In this document: positions 1 to 6,247 of the stretch, piece after piece
Layout of the letters: the number at the start of each line of letters is the position of its first letter
Position numbering within the stretch: the stretch's first letter is position 1
Assembly: GCA_036676195.1 (NCBI GenBank)
Contig: JAKFDK010000136.1
Coordinates: forward strand, 1-43,041
DNA length: 43,041 nt
Reading direction: 5' to 3'
From: JAKFDK01 sp036676195
GTDB lineage: Bacteria > Bacillota > Sulfobacillia > Symbiobacteriales > ZC4RG38
The notes under the pieces: model-generated
Seen by the model: only the letters and a program-made list of their open reading frames with translations
Told to the model about the DNA's origin: nothing
Database searches by the model: none
Translations under genes and position numbers: made by a program

Positions 1-339
1 ACCCCCGCCGAGTGGGAGCGGGTGCGGATTCACCCGGTGATCGGTGAGGAGATGGTTCGGTCGTACGGACTGGCGCCCGAGGGGCTGCGGGCAGTGCGCC
101 ACCACCACGAGCGCTGGGATGGCGCAGGGTATCCGGACGGACTCAAGGGCGAAGCAGTGCCCCTGCTGGCCCGGGTCATTTCAGTGGCGGACTTTTACGA
201 TGCCGTCACATCGAACCGGGTTTACCGCGGGGCGATGGGGCACAGTCAAGCGCTGGCCCTGATGCAAAAGGGGGCTGGCACCCAACTGGACCCCTATCTG
301 GTGGAAGTGTTTGAGCGTTTGCATCAACCGGTGAATTAA
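1..339 (+). CDS. HD-GYP domain protein, C-terminal part (5' truncated by window)
   Basis: The reading frame is open from base 1, so the gene starts outside the window. The visible residues match the second half of an HD-GYP domain, the c-di-GMP phosphodiesterase variant of the HD hydrolase fold: an HP.IG segment, then HHHERWDG.GYP, then a DFYDAVTS stretch and a final YRGAM-type segment. The double His plus GYP signature is what separates HD-GYP from plain HD domains. Likely role is c-di-GMP turnover or a related phosphohydrolase in signalling. Any sensory domain lies upstream and cannot be seen. The gene ends 13 bases before the next small gene, so the two may be co-transcribed. Confidence 0.85.
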   Translation, partial: TPAEWERVRIHPVIGEEMVRSYGLAPEGLRAVRHHHERWDGAGYPDGLKGEAVPLLARVISVADFYDAVTSNRVYRGAMGHSQALALMQKGAGTQLDPYLVEVFERLHQPVN

Positions 340-352
340 AGGAGGAGATCCC

Positions 353-529
353 ATGCAAAGGATCTTTGTACGACTGCTGATGGCTCTGGTGATCAGTATG
401 GTGGCAACCACCGCGCTGGCTGCTCCCAAACAGGGACTCAGGGTAGCCGCAGAACGTGGTGCAAGCTTGGGCGCACAAGCCCCCACCCTGAATACACAGG
501 GCGCAGTCTGGCGTACGGCCGGCTACTGA
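353..529 (+). CDS. Small secreted peptide, 58 aa, unknown function
   Basis: An AAAGGAGGAG Shine-Dalgarno precedes this ATG, giving a 58-residue product. Residues 1–23 form a classic Sec signal peptide: MQRIF start, then a hydrophobic run containing LLMALVISMV, ending ATTALA before APKQG. The mature part is only about 35 residues, rich in Ala, Gln and Gly, with no cysteine and no recognised motif. It follows the HD-GYP gene closely and a strong terminator follows it, so it is probably the last gene of that operon. I do not recognise the family. The signal peptide and the ribosome site make a real gene more likely than chance. Confidence 0.6.
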   Translation: MQRIFVRLLMALVISMVATTALAAPKQGLRVAAERGASLGAQAPTLNTQGAVWRTAGY

Positions 530-553
530 GTCCGGGGCCCGAATAGCAGAAGC

Positions 554-595
554 ACGGGCTGGAGCGGCCTTCAGAGGCCGCCCCGCCCGTTTTTT
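554..595 (+). terminator. Rho-independent terminator after the small secreted peptide gene
   Basis: A nested stem is visible: outer arms ACGGGC (554–559) and GCCCGT (585–590), inner arms GCGGCCT and AGGCCGC around a TCAG loop, followed by a run of T. It closes the HD-GYP operon and separates it from the RNase J transcription unit. Confidence 0.85.
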
Positions 596-598
596 GCC

Positions 599-627
599 TT
601 GTATTGCCTGTTGGCTTTTGTTATACT
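599..627 (+). promoter_or_regulatory. Sigma-A type promoter upstream of RNase J leader
   Basis: TATACT at 622–627 is a good -10 element. TTGTAT at 599–604 is a partial -35 match at the ideal 17-base spacing. Transcription would start near 631–634 and give a leader of about 210 bases before the RNase J start codon. Confidence 0.55.
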
Positions 628-630
628 ACA

Positions 631-815
631 GGGAGTGAAATTGCTTCGGCCACGGCGATAACCCCGCGTTTTGAACGTTGAAAACGGGCGGGGCGTCGCA
701 CCGGGAAGAGCAGGTCCCTGCAGCCGTAACGGGCAACAGGTCGCACAGCGATCTGTGGGCTGATCGGGTAGACGTGCTCTCCAGCTCACCCCTCGCCTTG
801 GGGGTGAGTTTGTGC
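631..815 (+). ncRNA. Structured leader or small RNA upstream of RNase J, class not recognised
   Basis: The stretch between the promoter and the RNase J gene folds strongly by eye. A hairpin runs from CCCCGCGTTTT (662–672) to AAAACGGGCGGGG (681–693). AGAGCA (707–712) can pair with TGCTCT (775–780), enclosing smaller hairpins including CGATC (749–753) with GATCG (762–766). A final stem CTCACCCC (785–792) with GGGGTGAG (801–808) is followed by TTTGTG, which resembles a weak terminator. I find no T-box sequence, B12 box or other riboswitch consensus I know. It may be a regulated leader of rnj or an independent RNA of about 180 bases. Confidence 0.45.
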
Positions 816-842
816 TGTAAACAACAATAAGGAGGCTATTGC

Positions 843-2525
843 TTGGCGCGCCAGCGTGAGAAGCAGCAAAAGCTGCAATGCATTCCCCTGGGCGGATTGG
901 GGGAGATCGGCAAGAACTGCATGGCGGTGCACTACGGAGACGAGATTATCGTAGTGGACTGCGGCCTGTCTTTTCCCGATGAGGAAATGCTCGGGATTGA
1001 CATTGTTATTCCCGACTTTACCTATTTAATTGAGAACCGTGATAAGGTCAAGGCTCTGGTGATTACCCATGGCCACGAGGACCATATCGGCGGTGTCTCT
1101 TACCTGCTGCGGCAGTTACCGGATGTGCCCGTGTTTGCCACCCGGCTGACCCTTGGGCTGATCGAGGGCAAGCTGGAGGAAGCAGGCATTCGCCTGTCCC
1201 CGGCCTCCCGACCGGTAAAGGCAGGCGAGACCATCAAGTGCGGCATGAACTTTACGGTGGAGTTCGTGCGGGTGACGCACTCGATCCCAGATTCCTGTGC
1301 CCTGGCGATTCGCACGCCGATCGGGACCATTGTGCACACCGGGGACTTCAAGTTCGACCAGACCCCGGTGGACGGCGAGTTTGCTGATTACCGCCGCCTG
1401 TCCGAACTGGGGCAGGAAGGTGTGCTGGCCCTTCTGTCTGACTCCACCAATGCCGAGCGCCCCGGCTACACGCCATCGGAGCGGCTGGTGGGTCAGAAGC
1501 TGATGGAGATTTTCCGTACGGCCCGCGGCCGGATTCTGATGGCGACCTTCGCTTCCAACGTGCATCGCCTGCAACAGGCCATTACCGCCGCCGTGGCGGC
1601 CAACAAGAAAGTGGCCGTGGTCGGCCGTAGCATGGAAAATACGGTCAATGTGGCCATGAAATATGGGTATCTCCAAGTTCCGGAAGGAACTCTGGTGTCC
1701 GTGGAGGAGCTGCGCCGGTTTCCGGCCCAGAACCAGGTGATTCTCAGCACTGGTTCCCAGGGGGAACCCATGTCGGCGCTGACCCGCATGTCCACCAACG
1801 ATCACAAGACGGTAGAGATCCAGCCCGGCGACCTGGTGGTGTTTGCCGCAACCCCCATTCCGGGCAATGAAAAGAGCGTCAGCCGCACCGTTAACAATCT
1901 GTACCGTCGCGGTGCCGAGGTGATCTACACCCGGGACGCCGGCGTGCACGTATCTGGCCATGGTTGCCAGGAAGAACAGAAGCTCATGATCAATCTGATC
2001 AAGCCAAAGTTTTTCGTGCCGGTGCACGGTGAGTACCGGATGCTGCTGCACCATAGCCGGCTGGCCCAGATGTGCGGGGTGCCGGGGGAGAACATCCTGA
2101 TCGGTGAGAACGGCAGCGTGTTCGAATTTACACCGGAAACGGCCCACCTGGCCGGCAAGGTGGCCTCCGGCCAGGTGCTGGTCGATGGCCTGGGTGTCGG
2201 CGATGTGGGTAATATCGTCCTGCGCGACCGCAAGCAGTTGAGCCAGGACGGTATTTTGATCGTGGTAGTTGCCATGGAGAAGGAAACGGGTGTCATCATG
2301 GGCGGCCCGGACATCGTCAGCCGTGGCTTTGTGTATGTCCGCGAGTCCGAAGGGCTTCTGGAAGAGGCCAAGGACCGGGTGAAGGGCGCCTTGTACGACG
2401 CACTGGAAAAGGGCAACAACGAATGGGCCATCTTGAAGAGCGCGGTCCGGGACGTGTTGAGCAAGTACCTGTATGAAAAAACCCGGCGCCGCCCCATGAT
2501 CCTGCCCATCATCATGGAGGTGTAG
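843..2525 (+). CDS. rnj: Ribonuclease J
   Basis: Ribonuclease J is a dual 5'-exo/endoribonuclease of mRNA decay and rRNA maturation. The 560-residue length is normal for RNase J1/J2. The metallo-beta-lactamase signature HGHEDHIGG lies near residue 76–84, later metal ligands are visible in HTGDFKFDQ, and the beta-CASP region contains SGHG and PVHGEYRM. The C-terminal part ends KTRRRPMILP. The start is a TTG behind AAGGAGG. The gene has its own promoter and structured leader, and a strong terminator follows its stop. J1 and J2 cannot be told apart from sequence alone. In many Firmicutes it sits near tepA and spoIIIE, as here. Confidence 0.95.
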   Translation: MARQREKQQKLQCIPLGGLGEIGKNCMAVHYGDEIIVVDCGLSFPDEEMLGIDIVIPDFTYLIENRDKVKALVITHGHEDHIGGVSYLLRQLPDVPVFATRLTLGLIEGKLEEAGIRLSPASRPVKAGETIKCGMNFTVEFVRVTHSIPDSCALAIRTPIGTIVHTGDFKFDQTPVDGEFADYRRLSELGQEGVLALLSDSTNAERPGYTPSERLVGQKLMEIFRTARGRILMATFASNVHRLQQAITAAVAANKKVAVVGRSMENTVNVAMKYGYLQVPEGTLVSVEELRRFPAQNQVILSTGSQGEPMSALTRMSTNDHKTVEIQPGDLVVFAATPIPGNEKSVSRTVNNLYRRGAEVIYTRDAGVHVSGHGCQEEQKLMINLIKPKFFVPVHGEYRMLLHHSRLAQMCGVPGENILIGENGSVFEFTPETAHLAGKVASGQVLVDGLGVGDVGNIVLRDRKQLSQDGILIVVVAMEKETGVIMGGPDIVSRGFVYVRESEGLLEEAKDRVKGALYDALEKGNNEWAILKSAVRDVLSKYLYEKTRRRPMILPIIMEV

Positions 2526-2566
2526 TATCCGCTGCCAGTTGGTATGTGCCGTTCTACACAGCGAAA

Positions 2567-2602
2567 GAAAAGCCTTCGGAGGCCCGTCCGAAGGCTTTTT
2601 TT
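2567..2602 (+). terminator. Rho-independent terminator after RNase J
   Basis: AGCCTTCGGA (2571–2580) pairs perfectly with TCCGAAGGCT (2587–2596) across a six-base loop, followed by a T run. Confidence 0.92.
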
Positions 2603-2676
2603 GTTGGGCAGGCGCGCAGCGGCCTGTTAGCGAAGCAGGGAAGGCAAGGGGCGACCCGGGCAAGGGAGTGGGGACG

Positions 2677-3527
2677 GTGCGCGAGGTCTATCGCACCCGG
2701 TCTGCTTTCGGGGAACTGATGGTCAGGGAGGACCGGCGGTGCCGGCAGCTCCTTCTGAACGGGACACTGCAGGGAGCCATGTACCTGGATGATCCTTACA
2801 GCGGGCCGACCGGCTACCCGCGTTACTTCCTGCTGGGCCCGGTGCTGACCGGACCGCCCGGCAGGGTGCTGTTTTTGGGGCTGGGCGCTGGGGAGGGGAT
2901 TCGCTGCTTTCATCACGCTTACCCGCATTGCCGCATTGAGGTGGCTGAGCTGGATCCGGAGGTGGTCCGGGTTGCCAGGGAGTACTTCACCCTGCCGGCC
3001 GGCCCGCAGGTAGAGGTCACGGTGGCCGAAGGCCGGGAGTATGTGGCCCGGGCCGGCGGCGGTTATGACCTGATTTTCCTGGACGCCTATGCCGGGGATG
3101 CGATCCCCTATGGCCTGGTGACGGTGGAGTTCCTGCGCCTGGTGCGGGAGCGCCTGAAGCCCGGCGGGATGGCGGTGTGTACTTTACCGGCGGTCCGGTG
3201 GCAGGGGAGCTGAGCCGACCGTTTCGCACGCTTTACCGCACGATCGGCTCGTCATTTCCCAACCGATACGTTTTTCCGGTGTGTTGGTCCGGCGGCGGTG
3301 GTGCCATTGGCTGGCCCTTGAATGTGGTGGTGTTTGCCGGGACCAGTCCGCGGCTGCTGCCACCTGTGCTGCGGCGACGGGCGGCGGCGGCCGGAATGGC
3401 TGACTGTGCCGGCGACTTGTATACAGGGCCGGTGCCGACCCATGATGTGCCGGAGCTGCGGGACCGGACGGCGCCGGCCGACGGTTTGTTTCGGCCGGGT
3501 GCGGCGGAGCGTCGGCACCGAGTGTAG
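2677..3527 (+). pseudogene. Spermidine-synthase-like methyltransferase-fold protein, split by a -1 frameshift
   Basis: Two adjacent frames together make one spermidine/spermine synthase-like protein. The first frame (GTG at 2677, stop at 3211–3213) carries the N-terminal strand region, the nucleotide-binding FLGLGAGEG motif, an ELDPEVV acidic loop and FLDAY..DAIP, and breaks off at LKPGGMAV. The second frame takes over around 3177 with YFTGGPVAGELSR, FRTLYRT and FPNRYVFPV, the usual C-terminal half. Joining them needs a single -1 shift near 3175–3180. I see no classic slippery heptamer there, so this is a deletion or sequencing error rather than clear programmed frameshifting. It would act on decarboxylated-SAM-type substrates in polyamine metabolism, or be a diverged methyltransferase. 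The start avoids the terminator, and AAGGGAG precedes it. Confidence 0.7.
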
Positions 3528-3607
3528 CGGAAACTGGGCATGGAATCGCCTGCATTCGCGCAAATTGGGGCTATGACAAGCTGCACCACGGCCGAGGAGG
3601 CGTTCTT

Positions 3608-4465
3608 GTGTCGTTCTTCGATGGCAGCCTGATCCCGATGCTGGTGGACGGAGTGCTGGACAATGGCCCCAATGATCCGATGCGGACCGTTCCGCCCCCG
3701 CCGCTGCCCCCCGGGCCGCAGACTACGCCGCCGATCGGACCGATCCCGGGTGTGACATCGCCGGGGATCCGCCAGAACCCGACCACGGAGGCACTGGAGG
3801 TCATGGGCACCAATACGGTGGCCCAGCCCGGCCCCAGCAACATTCACGTGCTCACCATTATCGGTCAGGTGGAAGGTCACCTGGTGTTGCCGTCGCAGAA
3901 CAAGACCACCAAGTACGAGCATGTGATCCCGCAGTTGGTGGCGGTGGAGCAAAATCCGCAAATTGAGGGCCTGATGGTGATTCTGAACACGGTCGGCGGC
4001 GACGTGGAGGCCGGCCTGGCCATCGCGGAAATGATTGCCTCCATGTCCAAGCCTTCGGTGAGCATTGTGCTGGGCGGTGGGCACAGCATCGGGGTCCCGA
4101 TTGCTGTGAGCACGACTTTCAGTTATATCGCCAGCACGGCCACCATGACCATCCATCCGATCCGGCTGACCGGGCTGGTCATTGGCGTGCCGCAAACGTA
4201 TGAGTATCTGGACAAAATGCAGGACCGGGTGATCCGGTTCGTGGTGGCCAACTCGCAGTGTACAGAGGAAAAAGTGCGGGAGCTGATGTTCCGTACCGGC
4301 GAGCTGGCGCGAGACATCGGGACAGTGGTAGTGGGCAAGGATGCGGTCCGGTACGGGTTGATCAACGAGGTGGGTGGCCTCCGGGAGGCCATGTCCAGGC
4401 TGACGACACTGGTGGAAGAACGGCGGGTGGCCGCCCAGATGAACGGCAGGGGGCTGCTGCAATGA
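3608..4465 (+). CDS. tepA: Translocation-enhancing protein TepA, ClpP-fold serine protease
   Basis: This is a ClpP/crotonase-fold peptidase of the TepA family, linked in Bacillus to degradation of signal peptides and to protein export. Residues 1–55 are a Pro/Gly-rich region. The protease core follows: NTVGGDVEAGLAIAEMI (oxyanion region) and the nucleophile motif GGGHSIG, with Ser at residue 160. The start is GTG behind GAGGAGG. The 3' end overlaps the ylzJ-like gene by four bases (ATGA), so the two are translationally coupled. The tepA – ylzJ – spoIIIE order is typical of spore-forming Firmicutes; here a patatin gene on the other strand interrupts it. Confidence 0.92.
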   Translation: MSFFDGSLIPMLVDGVLDNGPNDPMRTVPPPPLPPGPQTTPPIGPIPGVTSPGIRQNPTTEALEVMGTNTVAQPGPSNIHVLTIIGQVEGHLVLPSQNKTTKYEHVIPQLVAVEQNPQIEGLMVILNTVGGDVEAGLAIAEMIASMSKPSVSIVLGGGHSIGVPIAVSTTFSYIASTATMTIHPIRLTGLVIGVPQTYEYLDKMQDRVIRFVVANSQCTEEKVRELMFRTGELARDIGTVVVGKDAVRYGLINEVGGLREAMSRLTTLVEERRVAAQMNGRGLLQ

Positions 4466-4677
4466 GCTTCCTGTACACCATATTCCCGGATGAGGTGATC
4501 TTTGGGACCGGTGCGGCCCAGGCGGCTGCCGGGCCGCAGGAGAATGCGGTCCGCACCGTGAACCTGGGGGCCGGCCGCTGCCTGGAGGTGGTCGGGGGCA
4601 AGGTGTCTCGGCTGTACTCCTCGGATCCGCAAGATTACCTGAACCCGCACTGGCAGCCGGGGACGGACTGCCCGTAA
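4462..4677 (+). CDS. YlzJ-like protein, 71 aa
   Basis: This small protein overlaps the tepA stop by four bases. It opens with LYTIFPDEVIFG, the typical YlzJ-like start, contains a LEVVGGKVSRLYSSDPQDYL segment of the family and ends at residue 71. The family is found almost only next to tepA and spoIIIE in Firmicutes, and its molecular function is unknown. The identification rests on position, size and the N-terminal motif. Confidence 0.82.
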   Translation: MSFLYTIFPDEVIFGTGAAQAAAGPQENAVRTVNLGAGRCLEVVGGKVSRLYSSDPQDYLNPHWQPGTDCP

Positions 4678-4704
4678 AGGACCCCGGGGCGGGGCCGGGA
4701 CAGA

Positions 4705-4742
4705 AGCAAACGGGCAGGGAAGCGTTTCCCTGCCCGTTTGTG
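4705..4742 (+). terminator. Terminator after tepA–ylzJ
   Basis: The arms AAACGGGCAGGGAA and TTTCCCTGCCCGTTT form a near-perfect long stem with a GCG loop, followed by GTGTT. It can work on either strand. Confidence 0.88.
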
Positions 4743-4841
4743 TTGCCACGCGGCGGCGGAGCATTTGGACCACCGTCGCCGGAGCGGGGCGAGGCCGGGA
4801 AGGCCCCAGCCGCCTGGCATATGCTGAAGGGGGTGACTTCC

Positions 4842-5009
4842 ATGCTGTACGGAGCTTTCCCCTTCGCCTTGCCCTTTCCCAACCCGCTGTTGGCAGCTCC
4901 GTTTCTGTTCAATCCGTTCCTGACGCTCCCGATCGGTGTCCTGGCGGGGGCATTCGACCGGTCGATTCTCCCGGGCTTTGTCTCCTTTCCGCCCGGCGGA
5001 GTCATTTAG
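4842..5009 (+). CDS. Phe/Pro-rich hydrophobic small protein, 55 aa, unknown
   Basis: The ATG follows AAGGGGGTGA. The 55-residue product is almost entirely Phe, Pro, Leu, Ala and Gly, with repeated PF/FP pairs (FPFALPFPNP, APFLFNPF), and has only one strongly charged stretch (FDRS). It does not look like a normal membrane helix because prolines recur every few residues. An in-frame GTG at 4833 is an alternative start. I do not recognise it; small Phe/Pro-rich coat or matrix peptides of spore formers are one possibility, but this is a guess. The ribosome site and complete frame argue that it is translated. Confidence 0.45.
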   Translation: MLYGAFPFALPFPNPLLAAPFLFNPFLTLPIGVLAGAFDRSILPGFVSFPPGGVI

Positions 5010-5086
5010 GCCGGGCGGGGCAGTTGTCACGTGGGGGCGGCCCCAGGGCAAACGGCCTCCAGCATACGCTGAAGGCCGTTCTGCCG

Positions 5087-6052
5087 TTATCGCTTCTGGC
5101 CCCGGGTCTGGCGCTGAAAGCGACCGAGCCACTCCTGAAAGTCGAACGCAGCGAAGAATTCCTCCGCCGCCTGCACTCCGCTTTGATAGAGAACCTCCTT
5201 CTGCTCCGGGGTGATGTCGAAATCGGTGGTGCTGATTTCGCCGGTGTCAATCCCGATGGTCCGCTCATAGTCCTGGTCGGCCAGGTCGTAGGCGTCGTGG
5301 GCTCCCATGGCGGTGGCAGCCAGGGCCCGGACGAAATCCACCACGTTCTCAATGGTCTGTGGCTTGCCGTGGGTCGGCTCCTTCAAGAGAAAACCGATAG
5401 TGGGGACCTCGAGCTGTTTATCGCGGGGATCAAACAGGTGGACCGGGAAGTTGCTCAGCAAGCCACCGTCGACCAGGAACGCCTTTCGTTCCTGACCGTC
5501 CTGCCGGTAGGTCAGGACGTAGGGTTCGAAGAAAAACGGAATGCTCATGCTGGCCCGCACGGCCTGAGCCACGGGGAAACGCCAGGGGTCGGAAAAACCG
5601 TAATCCTTCAGGTCGTCCGGCAGCACGAGCATCCGCTTGTTGGTCAGGTCTGAGGCCACCACCTGCAGCGGAATCTTGAGATCGTGGAAGGTGACCTCCG
5701 GCACGTCCGGTCGTTTGGCCTGCAACTGTTGCTGCATCCATTTCAGAAAGAAGTTCCCCTCATAGATCCCCAGATCGGTGACGATGCTGAGGAGTTTTGC
5801 GGTGAACCGGCCAGGGATATAGTCGACCAGGTCACCTTTGTCGCGGAACTTACCGAAATCGAGGTTGGTCATGATGGTCTTCAATTCGGCCGCGTCATAG
5901 CCGACTGATAACAGGGCGGCAACAATGGCGCCGGAGGATGTGCCGGCCACCCGGTTCCAGCGGTAGCCGTACTTTTCGGCTACCGCCAGCGCACCCGCCA
6001 GTCCAATCCCCTTGACGCCGCCCCCTTCAAATACAGCATTCGCATTCGGCAA
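5087..6052 (-). CDS. Patatin-like phospholipase
   Basis: A serine lipid acyl hydrolase of 321 residues. The patatin elements appear in order: the oxyanion glycine loop EGGGVKGIG at residues 9–17, the nucleophile GTSSG with Ser39, and the catalytic dyad Asp195 in VDGGLLSNFP. No signal peptide is visible, so it is probably cytoplasmic or membrane-peripheral and acts on phospholipid acyl esters. The start is TTG with GGAGGT upstream. It is transcribed toward the tepA–ylzJ operon from a very AT-rich upstream region, in contrast to its neighbours. The substrate cannot be told from sequence. Confidence 0.92.
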   Translation of the reverse strand: MPNANAVFEGGGVKGIGLAGALAVAEKYGYRWNRVAGTSSGAIVAALLSVGYDAAELKTIMTNLDFGKFRDKGDLVDYIPGRFTAKLLSIVTDLGIYEGNFFLKWMQQQLQAKRPDVPEVTFHDLKIPLQVVASDLTNKRMLVLPDDLKDYGFSDPWRFPVAQAVRASMSIPFFFEPYVLTYRQDGQERKAFLVDGGLLSNFPVHLFDPRDKQLEVPTIGFLLKEPTHGKPQTIENVVDFVRALAATAMGAHDAYDLADQDYERTIGIDTGEISTTDFDITPEQKEVLYQSGVQAAEEFFAAFDFQEWLGRFQRQTRGQKR

Positions 6053-6060
6053 GAGTGTTT

Positions 6061-6125
6061 ACCTCCAAAACGCATATATTAATATAATACTAATACATAA
6101 CAGAATAGAATGCTTACTAAAATCT
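6061..6125 (-). promoter_or_regulatory. AT-rich upstream region of the patatin gene with a palindrome
   Basis: This stretch is strikingly AT-rich in a GC-rich window. It contains the perfect 12-base palindrome TATATTAATATA (6075–6086), which could hold a -10 element or an operator for the patatin gene reading leftward. I cannot assign a clean -35, so the exact promoter is uncertain. Confidence 0.4.
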
Positions 6126-6192
6126 ATACCGGCGGCGGATGAATGATCGGCAATGGTTGCCGGACCCTACCTCTGGTAAGGACTAGATGTTA

Positions 6193-6201
6193 TGGTATAC
6201 T
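6193..6201 (+). promoter_or_regulatory. Extended -10 promoter element ahead of spoIIIE
   Basis: TGGTATACT is an extended -10 (TGn plus TATACT at 6196–6201). The -35 is poor, as is common with extended -10 promoters. Transcription would start near 6208, which argues that spoIIIE starts at the GTG at 6248 rather than at an upstream ATG. Confidence 0.5.
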
Positions 6202-6247
6202 GGTCGGAGAGGACTGGCTGAAAATGAGACCACTGGGAGGTACGGGA

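Noticed and set aside
631..840. T-box, B12, lysine or 6S RNA assignment for the rnj leader
   Set aside because: No T-box sequence, B12 box or long central-bubble hairpin was found; the stems do not match those classes.
1116..2663. Minus-strand open frame of 515 codons opposite RNase J
   Set aside because: Antisense shadow; it would also cross the terminator after rnj.
2539..2676. Upstream extension of the spermidine-synthase-like gene
   Set aside because: The longer frame would run through the rnj terminator hairpin, so the start at 2677 was preferred.
3233..5005. Minus-strand open frame of 590 codons opposite tepA
   Set aside because: It spans several confirmed plus-strand genes and terminators and is Pro/His/Arg-rich without motifs.
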